A DNA stretch of 64,000 nucleotides from Begonia masoniana. Taxonomy: Eukaryota > Streptophyta > Magnoliopsida > Cucurbitales > Begoniaceae. Location of the stretch: NCBI GenBank assembly GCA_022432975.1, contig CM039510.1, positions 13,094,301 to 13,158,300 on the forward strand, written 5' to 3'. Every line of letters begins with the position of its first letter. Position 1 is the stretch's first letter. The position numbers were made by a program, and so were the translations under genes. Under the pieces are notes generated by a model that was not told the DNA's origin, did no database searches, and was given only the letters and a program-made list of their open reading frames with translations. This document shows positions 54,012 to 64,000 of this stretch, one piece after another.

Positions 54012-56706
54012 TGTGACAGCCAGAAATCAGAATCCAATCGGGGTCCGAGATCGGAGCCATCACTCCGGGACAGGTAACAGAAAACGGTGACTATTTTTTT
54101 TTTTTAAAACGGAGATGCAGGAAACGGTAGACAACGACATTGGAATCGGATCCCAGAAATGCATGGCAGAATTAAAACTTGAGAGAGTTCTCTGGAGTGG
54201 AAAGCAAAATAAGCATAAAGCTGGCGGAAGACTTAACTAAAACAAATAAAATACTGTTGGGCGGAAGATTAAATTTTAAGGGCAGCGGCAGATGTAAATA
54301 AACAAAGGACATATAACAATCGGGCAGCGGGCAGCGGTAAATGTGAGCTAAACTGGGCGGTAGATGTCGAATAAGACAAAACAGATGACGTCAGACGGTA
54401 GGAGCTGTTCTCAAAACTGGGTGGAGAGATTAAAGCTATCGGTGGATGCAGATACGACAAAAGATGTACAGTGAAATCGGTGGATGCAAGCAGAAATGAT
54501 ACCGGAAGATTTAGGCAGATGACGTGGTCGGAAGAAGCAGATAGCAAACGAAATCGGAAGAGGCGATGACGTTCAGACGGAAGGTGTTTTGACGTCATCG
54601 GAAGATGCAGATAGCAGAGGGAATCGGAAGATATGATGACGTCAAACGGAGGAGGTTATGACGTCATCGGTAGATGAAGTTTAAAACAGACAAATTTCGC
54701 ATCTCTCACCGGTGAATTAAATAAAACAAAATAGATGACGTCATCGAAAGATGTGATGACGTCATTGGCAGATATAGGCAGCAGGTGGAAATCGGACTGT
54801 ATGATGACGTCATCGAAAGATGGGATGACGTCAACCGGCAGATGCAGACAGCAACGAACCCGGTAGAAGAAAATTTCTAAAGGGATCGGAAGATGCAGTT
54901 TCTGAGATAAAACTTGACAATTTTTAACAGAAAGACATACAGACAGGGAACATCAGAACAGAAGGCATAAAGGCTTCAAACCCTCAGACCCGATTCTAAA
55001 CACAGTTTTAAAGCATGTATGGGAACATGACAGAAGTTAAAAAAAGAAACCTATCAGAAGATCAAGAAGACAACTACATGGATCATTCCAAAACCAGAGA
55101 CAATCCATGCACAGATTATCAGAGATTACCCCAAACGAATTCCCGAATACTCTAGAATACAAACTTAACTGTCAAATACAGTGGTTTTAAACATTGACAC
55201 AAAAGCTATGCATTGTTTCAGAGTTTCAGAGACAGTACAGAATTTAACATATGATTACAGAACTTTCCAAAACAGAAGTTTATACAACAAAAACCAGAAT
55301 TTTTCCAGAAAACTTAAACCTCGGGTCAGAATTTGTCTAACTGCAGCAACTACGCCGAGAGCTCGAGCCATCAACTACATCAGATCATCAGATTGAGGCA
55401 CACAGTCCTCAGATTCGGGTTCAGTACCTACATCAGAGAGTTCACCTATGAGTCTAAAACTCAGTAAGAACATAAATCAGTATGCAGTGATGCAAAATGC
55501 TATGCATGCAGTTTTCAGAATACAGTGACAGAACAGAACTTTACATTTCAGTGGCAGAAGAATTAAGTGAGGCTTATAGGGGAACTGGTTCAGTGAGTGC
55601 ACTATCAGGCACGGCAGTTTTCAGATTCCCATGGAGGGATAAAACCAGAGGGTCCTTGCCGTTGACATTATTTTCAGATTCCCAGGGAGGGATAAAACCA
55701 GAGGGGCCAGTCCCCGTCCCACACTTAACCTGATACATTTCAGTCGGATTTTATCTTATTAATTTCAAACAGTGTACAAAAGTCAGTTTTGCATGGATTT
55801 TTAGTAAAACGTGTATGCATGACATTCTCAGTGCCTGAACCTATAACAACAGACATCAGAAATAACAGGGCATATTGTGAGGCAGAAAACAGACAACTCG
55901 GGACATAAGCTGAACAGACAATACAAAACACAAACTGAACAGAAGCTATAACATTTCTACCCAAAACTACCCGACAGAATTGGGACCCTAGTACCTCTGT
56001 GATGTAGGGCCGTGAGGGCCAACCTACTGTTATGAACTTACCTGTTTTCTGGAGGGTTGAAAACTTGGATGTCTCTGGAAAGAAAACTCGGACCTGTAGC
56101 ATGCATGTACAGAATTTAAACACACTACAAATGCTAACTAAAATCATGTAGAATATGCAGCAAACACATTTCAACTCTTTAGAAAACACACCAACGTGTT
56201 TTCATCCAAAAAAAACAGTGAGTTTTCACCAAATACCGAAACCCTAAACTTCGGTAAAAACTCACATTAAAGTCATCCAAATTTGTTAGCATTAAAAGAT
56301 GCTCACCTTTTCTGAAAAAGACGGGAAAATACAGGAGAAACAAAGCGTGGAAGTTTTGTTTCAATCGCCTGGAAGAGAGAAAGCCGAGAGAGATGGGAGG
56401 AAGCAGAGAAGTGAGTGAAAATTCACGTAGGAGGATGAACTTAGCTTCCTCAACAAGTTGCCACTTGGCAATCATCCATTGGCTTACTCCCACCAACCTT
56501 AATTTCTTCCCAATTTACCCCTCCATCCATTACCAACTAGCTTGTTTGTTTAGTTACCCCTTTTGTTTGGTTTTTATCTCATTATCCAATTCAATATAAA
56601 CTCATTCGTTTTGGTTTCCAACTAAACATACTTTGTATTAATATTGAATTAATCCCACTTAATAGTTCGGAAAAATAATTACATAGGTAAAATGCCGGGT
56701 GTTACA
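54012..56706 (-). mobile_element. Solo LTR (2695 bp) with TSD ATTGA, TGACGTCA-cluster family
   Basis: The plus-strand ends are TGTGACAGCC (54012) and GCCGGGTGTTACA (56706). The TSD ATTGA is exact (54007-54011 and 56707-56711), and the chromovirus gag resumes after it. It is the same family as 18488-24004. It has eight exact TGACGTCA sites (54386-54833). Splice-like signals are AAAAG|GTGAGC (exon end 56307) and a 52-nt mini-exon (56093 to 56042, acceptor GCTACAG, donor ACAG|GTAAGT). Confidence 0.95.
54386..54833. promoter_or_regulatory. Cluster of eight TGACGTCA palindromes in solo LTR
   Basis: Exact sites lie at 54386, 54590, 54637, 54659, 54736, 54757, 54805 and 54826, each followed by a 'tcggaagatg'- or 'aaccggcagatg'-like tail. 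A decayed site (TGACGTTCA) lies near 54569. The positions are not all the same as in the copy at 18929-19288, so the array has been reshuffled while the site was retained. Confidence 0.75.
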
Positions 56707-56711
56707 ATTGA

Positions 56712-56776
56712 GGTAAGTATTTTTCTTGAAGTCGTCGTTTCATTTCTTCCCAACTTTCAACAGGAGGCAAACAAAG
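56712..56776 (-). pseudogene. Chromovirus gag fragment between two insertions
   Basis: About 65 bp read on the minus strand as LCLPPVESWEEMKRRLQEKYL, the conserved gypsy gag 'W..M...L..KY.P' segment. It joins across the solo LTR to the gag at 54006. The 5' remainder of the gag must lie beyond the next element (right of 62421 or outside the window). Confidence 0.85.
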
Positions 56777-59560
56777 TGTAACGTCCCCTATTTCCTAAGC
56801 CTTAAAATCTCCGTAAAATTTTTCATTTTCTGAACATTGAGTAAACTTTTATTTTTAAAACGTTAAATCAAAACTTCAGGTATTTGAAATCGTTTGAAAT
56901 TCATCTAAATAAAAAAATATTGACATAAAAAGAATAAAACCTCAGGAAACAATCGGAAAAAGGGGTAAAATCGCCCGAATAACGAAATATCACAGGCGAT
57001 CGATCGCCCCATCAACAGCTGATTGATCGGCCAGCGTTCTGTTTCCAGAACGCATGGCCTGCTAGCCAGCAGGGGCGCCGATCGATCGCCCTCCCTGGCG
57101 ATCGATCGGCAGACTCTTTGGAATTTAAAATCCAGAGAGCTGCCCTTCTTTCTTCTTCCTCTCTCGTTCCACCTACATACCTCACCAATTTCCTTCAGTT
57201 AACCATAAGTTTTTCACCAAATTCACTCCATCATAGAATCACTCCTAACCTCACACATTCCTTCAATCCACCGATCACTATAAACATGACTCAAAGTGTT
57301 TTAAAACGAAGTAAATTTTCATAAAAACAAACTGCGTGGATCCATTTAAAAACTAATCATATCCCTATGAATTTAAAACTCCCAAGCAGTTCTAGTATAT
57401 TTCTGAATTAAAAACTTCACTTCCCATATATTCTAATACCCTAACGTTAACATCAAATGACTTATCAATGCATACATTTTTTTCATAAAACTGTCCAGAA
57501 AAGGTCATCGAAACATATTATCATCAAACTAATTTCGGAACATTCTAAGATGACTATTTATACAATTCACACATCATTTCCATTCAACACACCAAGATAC
57601 CTATACATTGATCCCCACGGGTCAAAATCGCCTCGACTGCTCAGCGCACTCCCACGGGCACCCTTCTTCAACCAGCTCATTCTTCGGGTAGAGGAACGTT
57701 ATTCTCACCTGTTTCGAGTTCACCTACACCATAAAGATGCCTATGAGATAAATCTCAGTAACTTCTACGTAAATGTCAATGCATGAACATGTATATGCAA
57801 TTTTCATTAATTTCATTCATTCATTTTATTTATCATTCCATATCAGTCGTCTTAGTCGTCTCAGTCGTCTCAGTCGTCTCATTTCAGTCATCTCATTTCA
57901 GTCGTCTTAGTCATCTCATTTCAGTCGTCTATTTAAGTCGGCACATTGCATTTTCTTTCATGAACTTCATGCATAAATCCATTTTTTTCATGATATTTGT
58001 AAAACGATGATGCATGGCAATTAAATACGTAACATAAACACAAAGTACGTGTATACCATCAAAACAACACAAAAGCATAACCTATAAAACAACTAAAACT
58101 AAACTACCCATCCAAAGCATAAAAACATACATTGCACCAAATATCCTTAACAACGAAACACGACATATGGTGTAGGCCTATCGGCCACAGTAAGTCACAA
58201 GAACTTACCTCAGGTCCTTAGCAAATTCGAGCTTGAAAGTCTTTGGCCATACTTTTGCTAATCACAAGTAACCTAATCAAGACATCAAAATCAAACACTT
58301 AAAACGGACACCAGAATTTTCGGATTTACACTATAAAATTAGGTAAACAAAACCTAATCGTGATAGAAAACAAAAACCAAACTGGCCACTGAAATTTTCT
58401 AGTTTTTGCACAACAACTTCAAAAATCCATAACTTAATCAATTCTTAATGAAATCGAGTGGTTCAAGTTGCTATGGACTCCTCTAAGAGTCTCCTATCCA
58501 GTGATATAAGCCATTTAACAAATTAGAATCAAGAGTTAGGTCAAATCTAAAGAAAACCAAAATTGCCCTGCATATAACTCTGAATTCCAATTTTGGTACA
58601 ATAGATTCAAAAATCCGTAACAAATCGAATATTGGTCCGAATTCGATAATTCAAGATGCTATGCAAACTTTAGGATGTCTAGTTTTTAATAGTCAAAACC
58701 ATTTTATGACCCAACACCATCAGATTAGTCGAAATTGGGCAAAACAGAACCTGCTCTGTTTTAGCCCTTTTTTTTTCGGTTTTCACCAACATTAACCAGA
58801 CAACTAATCTCTCCATACATACCATCAATACGTGTCCACTGCATAATTAATTAGCAGAAATCCAGCAAGGAAATATGACATTTTGTGAAACCATTTAGGG
58901 TTAACAAACCCATCTAAAATTTTCACCAAAACTAGCATCTTTTAACATCCAACTCTTATATCTTCAAATATAAACTAACATTGATCTTACCTTATGTTTT
59001 TCCATGAGAAGAGGGTGGGAAGTTTGCTGGAAGAAAACTTGCTGGAAGAAAAATGGAGGAAAAAAGGATGCTTCGTGAAGAGAGGAGAAGTGAGAGAATG
59101 TGATTTGCAATTAACCTAAATCCCTTAAAATATTAAGAGAATGAGGTGGCAGCCATCTCTTATTTGGCTATCACATTTAATTATTTTCACCTAAAGCTTC
59201 CCACGTGAGGCTTTTAATTCACTTACCCATTTTTGACTTTTCTCCCACCTTTCTTCCTACCATTTATCTAGCATTTCACTTTACCTTATAAATTTCTTTC
59301 TTCCTTTTGTCTTTCATTTAATTAATATAACTCCTTTAATTTGTCAATCCATAAATTATTCCTTTGATTATTTTATTACACATATAGCATAAATCACACT
59401 CAACACTTCCACTTGACTTATTACGAATACCCAAATAATATCTTAAATAATGATGTCTCATATTATATTAGCCAATAATATGATAGGGTGTTACAAAAAC
59501 TCTGCCGCTCACAGACACGAAAATCCAAAAATCATTTTAACGGAAATTCTGGGTGTTACA
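56777..59560 (-). mobile_element. 3' LTR of gag-only gypsy element, copy 2
   Basis: The plus-strand start TGTAACGTCC (56777) and end TTCTGGGTGTTACA (59560) are followed by TTCCACCCTCCTTAC, a polypurine tract on the minus strand, so this is a 3' LTR. It is homologous to 2453-4908 ('cacctgtttcgagttcacctacaccata' region near 57711). A second LTR-like end GGGTGTTACA at 59486-59495 makes the exact right boundary uncertain. Splice-like signals are CATAAG|GTAAGA (exon end 58991) and a 49-nt mini-exon (58257 to 58209, acceptor GATTAG, donor TGAG|GTAAGT). A GATCGATCGCC palindrome cluster lies at 56996-57115. Confidence 0.8.
56996..57115. repeat. GATCGATCGCC palindrome cluster in LTR
   Basis: Blocks 'aggcgatcgatcgcc', 'gattgatcggcc', 'gccgatcgatcgccc' and 'ggcgatcgatcggc' form several inverted repeats within 120 bp. 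They occupy the same part of the LTR as the clusters at 22752-22885 and 24478-24640. Confidence 0.85.
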
Positions 59561-61639
59561 TTCCACCCTCCTTACAAAAATTTTGTCCTCAAAATTTACT
59601 TAGCGATTAGCTCTTGATATCGATGCAACAAAATCTGTTGTCTCATTTCCAGATTCTTTTCGGAACAAGTAAATCTTGTGTAATCAGTTTCTTAACTTTG
59701 TTGTGCTTGACTATAATCTTCAACCTATGGTCAGTCTACATTCCATCCAATTACTTATTGGTTTCCTCTTGATTATTTATATTCTAAAATTTTAGTGGTT
59801 CCCCCATTAAAATTTTAATTTCTTGATTTCCTAAACAGTAATATCTAAAACCATGTACTTCAATCCTTATGTCTCCAAATCAATTAACCCAACTACACTC
59901 AATTATTCATTAATTTAACTAGTTATAATCTAACTTCTCGAAGTCTTCTATTTTAACTCCATATCTAGGTTCCCTTGGCTGGAATTTATTCAATCCTAAA
60001 TTCTCTAATCCGATCATCCTTAAAGGTTTCATAATTGAATTGTTCTAAGCTATTCACTCTAACTGTAAATCATTCATGTATTCATTGGTTTCGACTTCAT
60101 TAATTACAAGTTGAACCACTTGAAACTTCCTGATAGCCTCACTTCTAAGTTTACTTGGACAATCTTCATGCTAGTCCTCGCTCTCCTTACTTCATATCCT
60201 CAAATTTCTCAAATCACGCACACTAAATACTTAAGAGCTAAACTTCTTATTTTAACCCTTCACTTATCCATACTACTTATCATTACATCCAATTGTTCTC
60301 CGAGCTTCAACATATAATATAAAAATCATATCACCCAAGGATTTCTTTAAATCCTCTTCAAAGTTCACTACTAGTCTACCCCCCTTAGTTGAGTTCTGAA
60401 TATTCTTCCTGCTTCTTTGCAATGATTTGTCCAACGATCTTCTTGTTTGCAAACTTGTTGTAGACAAGTTCACCTCCTTAATCTAAATCTCCTTAAGTTC
60501 TCCAATCTTACCATTTTATTTTCCAATAATTTCGAACATCTCTTCATTAAGGCTACCCCTTCTAGTTCCTCGAACAATGATGTTCCTACTTCCATACCAG
60601 AGGTAAGCCACAGGCTGTGATTCTTAACTTGAACGGCATTAACTATAGGCTCATAATTAAATCCCTATACTTTTAAGCCAAAAGAATTTGCAATTTCTTA
60701 CTTTGTGACCCTTTTTTTTTTGCAAGTGATACTCACTCTTGTCGATTCACCATTTCTCCTAACATTGTACACGTCACACTTAACCTCTAAACATGACTTT
60801 TAATTTAAGGTGTTAAACTCTTCTTTGATTAACTAAAGTATTTGGGTTTCTAAGTTAGTCCAACTCTTATGCTTTAGTCCCACATTCCTTAATCAAGTAG
60901 AGTACCAATGGCGTGACACATCTACGCTTTACTCGTCCCTTAATGCCCTTGAAATTTATCGACGTTCCAACTTTGATTTGACCCCTTTATTTGCTTCAGG
61001 AGCATTAGCTAGTACGAACACGCCTAAACTGCGCCTCGATCTTTCGTCCACAATCTTTCGTCCACAACTCAGTATTGATCAATCACATCCTCTAAAATTT
61101 CCAAGTAAAAGCCACTTTTCCTTCGAATATTGTTTTCGTCTAAATACTTTCAACCTCACACGGATTTAATTTATACGAGTTCTTACTAGGTCTTCTATTC
61201 ACTTAGACGTACTATTGTACCTCGACAATCTATGGTATTCCTCAATAAGTTTCATATCTAAGCTTTGAATTTCTCTCTAAAGCGTCATATTCTAAAACTC
61301 CGAGGGTTTGTCAATCAGGGTCCAGTTTCTATCTATCTAAATTTATATCTCATAAGTTGTATCCCTCAATGGTAACTAAATTCTAAGTGCACAACTTATT
61401 GTGGTTAAGTCAGGCTAATCCTACTAATGCATAACTCTCTTTCTATAAGGTATACATCATCCTATATTTATCCTACCGTATTCTCTTCGAGGTTCACCTA
61501 GGAATCCCTTCTTACCCACCTTCTACTATTCTCTTACCTCTTTATTTTCAAGCCTATTTTTATCTATCGCACGATTATTGCCTTCAAATCTTCACTCTAG
61601 ACAACGTCTCTATCCTAATGTTCTTCATTTCATTAACCG
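59561..61639 (-). mobile_element. Non-coding internal region of gag-only gypsy element (copy 2)
   Basis: From the polypurine tract (59561-59575) to the gag stop there are about 2.1 kb with no protease, RT or integrase frames. The first bases on the minus strand ('gaggacaaaatttttgtaagg') resemble the end of a gypsy pol, so a trace of pol may remain. The right two-thirds align by eye with 300-1201 of copy 1. Confidence 0.7.
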
Positions 61640-62421
61640 TTAAGATAAAACCATACCTGGAATAACTGAAGGTCTGGCCTCATCATCAACGTCACCAGGC
61701 TCAATGAAGGCAAATACTCTCGGAGCAATCATCTTTTAATCGATAACCGTTCTTCGACAATTATGGGCGTAGTGGCCCACCTCGCTACATCTAAAACATC
61801 GGTCCGTCCCCAATCTACAAGTGCCAAAATAGGCCTTCTGGCACTTCCGGCATATGGGCCTCTTAGTAGATTCCTAGATTTGTTTACCTCTTCCCTGGTC
61901 GCCCTTTTCGTCATAAGGCCTCTTAATGCCTCTTTGTTGTCGTTGTTGTTGCCCTCTTGGTTGCCAGCCCTCGTTCTGAGGTCAAGGTTGGATCTCCCGA
62001 AAGAACCCTCTAGCAGGCTCCCTCAGTTTTACACAAGTTTGTTTGGCCACCTCAAACTCCAGAGTCCTGGCCACAATCTCAGCATTGGGTACATTCTGCA
62101 CCCCTGATATAATGACGCTCTTCCGGATCTCCGGATCAAGCCCTTGCATAAAACGATGCACTTGTCCTCGTTGTCACTCACCATGCGTAGTGTGAACCGT
62201 GGCAGAGCCTCAAACCTTCTAACATACTCGGCAACTGAACCAGCCTGCCATAACTGCATGAACTCCATCATCTTAGCCTCCCGTACTGTACGGCTGAAGT
62301 ACTTGTCGTAAAACACGATTTTAAACCGCTCCCAGCTCATCGTTGTGGCATCTGTGGTCGCCTTGATGGTGTCCCACCAGAACCGAGCATCCAATGCCAA
62401 ATGAAAGGTGACATATGTGAC
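61640..62421 (-). pseudogene. Gag of gag-only element, copy 2: 5' cut off and frameshifted
   Basis: It is homologous to the gag at 1202-2245 (ALDARFWWDTIKATTD, MSWERFKIVFYDKYFSRTV, then a decayed knuckle zone near 61770-61810). Its 5' end is interrupted at 62421 by the LTR that starts at 62422. A 1-bp deletion near 62161, just after the DNEDK motif, breaks the frame. The ORF ends at almost the same place after the knuckle as in copy 1 (a stop at 61640-61642), with an equivalent CCAG|GTATGG sequence there. Confidence 0.85.
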
Positions 62422-64000
62422 TGTAACACCCGAGTCAACGGCCAGGTGATTTTCTTAACTGTATTAACGGTCATAAATATTTAATCTTCGTAGTTTAGGA
62501 TTTATGCCAAGCTTAATTAATTACATGTGGATCAAAACTAGGTTGAGTGGCAAAGTTGTAATAATGGAGGATTGAGGCCAGCATTTAAAGAAAAAGGAAA
62601 GGATTCAAACCTCATTTAAACCACTGTAGCCGACACCACCCTTTCTGGCGATTTCTTCTCTCGCAAGTCCTCACTCCCTGCTATCAGCAAACTCTCCTCG
62701 ACGGCCGGTTTACTCCGCCACCACCCGCATTCCTCTGCGAATCCGCACCCGAGGTATGAAATGGACAATGTAGTTATCTGTTTGTGTTTGGAGTTTGTTT
62801 TCAGCTCGGCATTTGAACTCGGATTTTATCATTGGCCGAGTAGTATTAGAACATTTTAGAGTCTGAGAGTAGTAATGTCAACCTGAATCGATTCTGGACA
62901 TTTTAAGTAATCAACTCAGATTTAATCGATAGTGGAACCTGTTTGTTCTATTTTGGATTTCAGATTTTGCTCAGTATATCAAACCAAGGATTCGGGAATG
63001 ACTTTAGCTAATAGATCTTAGGATAACTCGAGATTAGAACTATTAGGATTTTGTTTTAACTACTGCAATGTGAATGTTTAGGTGAAGAAGTTTGAAGAGA
63101 AAGGAGCTCAAGTGCTAAGGAGACCAGGTAAGTGAATGTATTAAGATTTCCGGCTAATAGAGCCCTACATCGTGGGAGTACTAGGTTGAGATTTCTAATG
63201 TTTACCTTATAATTATGAGCTTGTCTTCACTTGAAGGATTTATGTATGTTGCAAGTTACACCATGTAATGACCTGTTAGTGAATGTGAAGTTGTCTGCTC
63301 TGGTATGATCCTTGTCATAGTTTGATGAGTTAAAAGCTCTCATGTTCATGCATCATGAATGTTTCTCAAGCATAAGAAAATGTTTTAACGCGTGTTTTCC
63401 ATGAACAAGATAAGCATGTATATATGTATATGTATAAGATTTATGCAACGTGGATTAAGTGAGGGTTGGGGGCGGTTCGGCGTATGTCACAGTCCAAAGA
63501 AGGACATATGAATACGACCCGCAGTAGGGAACAAGATCAAACTCACTGTCGAACCCCCTTTACCGGCACAAATCCTCTCTTGATCCACACAACCTCAACA
63601 AAGAATATGATCAATGACTATGAATGATGAATATGATCAATGACTATGAATGAATGATAATATGTACGAGCAAAGACATGAACAAGAAAAGACTTATGAG
63701 CATGTGATTTTCCCAAATTATGCATTCATGCATCCATGTTAGTGTTGCATTCCTTACTAAGCATTAGGCTTATAGTTTAAACCTTATGATGTAGGTGACG
63801 AGTTTTCAGGTAAGGAACTCAAGGTCAATGAAGATGTCTAAGCTTGATTGCTGGAGGATGCCCAGTGTGACAGTGAAGGCTGGATAGGCGATCAAGTTCC
63901 CTGGTCATACCCATAGTAAGTCAGAGAAGTTATGATAAACAGATGACTAAGTAGAATAGAGTTTTCTTATAACAATGAGATTCAGATTCAGAGTCTGTTA
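62422..64000 (+). mobile_element. Partial gypsy LTR at the window's right edge
   Basis: It starts TGTAACACCCGAGTCAACGG and is the reverse complement, by eye, of 9718 down to about 8130, so it belongs to the 3104-bp LTR family, now in plus orientation. It is inserted in the gag of copy 2. Splice-like signals match those of the other copy: CCGAG|GTATGA (exon end 62753) and a 46-nt mini-exon 63082-63127 (acceptor GTTTAG, donor CCAG|GTAAGT), with TGATGTAG|GTGA near 63795. The end and TSD are outside the window. Confidence 0.9.

Noticed and set aside
59486..59495. Alternative right end of the LTR that starts at 56777 (GGGTGTTACA)
   Set aside because: No TSD match, and no polypurine tract follows, whereas the end at 59560 is followed by one. 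Kept as an uncertainty because it may mark another nested LTR.

Overview
This window is AT-rich nuclear DNA of a flowering plant, most likely a eudicot. The evidence is an intron-containing CYP81-type P450, CCHC gag proteins, tRNA-iMet primer sites, Mutator-like and Tork/Tnt1-like elements, and many LTRs of 2-3 kb. I cannot name the species. The only convincing host gene is the P450 at 15356-17175. Almost everything else is transposon-derived and repeatedly nested.

Layout: 1-4908 is a gag-only Ty3/gypsy element (minus strand) with its 5' LTR. 4909-5427 is unassigned. 5428-9718 is a second gypsy gag (broken) with a 3.1-kb 5' LTR carrying a 59-bp minisatellite. 9719-15355 holds LTR fragments, a small gag remnant and a duplicated segment next to the P450. 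17176-18487 is intergenic with a 106-bp tandem duplication. 18488-24004 is a gypsy 3' LTR split by a solo LTR (20688-23113, TSD ATGAC). 24005-25396 holds two truncated LTRs. 25397-28790 is intergenic plus a dead copia element. 28808-29008 is a GC-rich inverted-repeat element. 29437-35364 is a complete Mutator-like element with a perfect 9-bp TSD, long TIRs, an intact three-exon transposase and a convergent second gene. 35417-37549 is a solo LTR (TSD CTAGT). 37550-41704 is degraded retroelement debris. 41705-47704 is a complete Tork/Tnt1-like copia element (TSD AGCTT) with three nonsense codons and a 3' LTR grown to twice the length of the 5' LTR. 48281-48622 is a copia RNase H remnant. 49040-56776 is a dead chromovirus (minus) broken by a 786-bp TRIM (51509-52294, TSD GCTTG) and by a solo LTR (54012-56706, TSD ATTGA). 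56777-62421 is a second gag-only gypsy copy, cut by another LTR that runs from 62422 off the window.

The most unusual pattern lies across the large gypsy LTRs. Eight LTR copies from several diverged families each contain an exon-1 donor, then a candidate internal mini-exon of about 45-52 nt (acceptor AG, donor AG|GTAAGT), on the sense strand of the element. This suggests a conserved multi-exon spliced leader encoded within the LTR. Two LTRs of one family each also carry eight copies of the bZIP-type palindrome TGACGTCA within about 360-450 bp. Both ideas are inferred from sequence alone.
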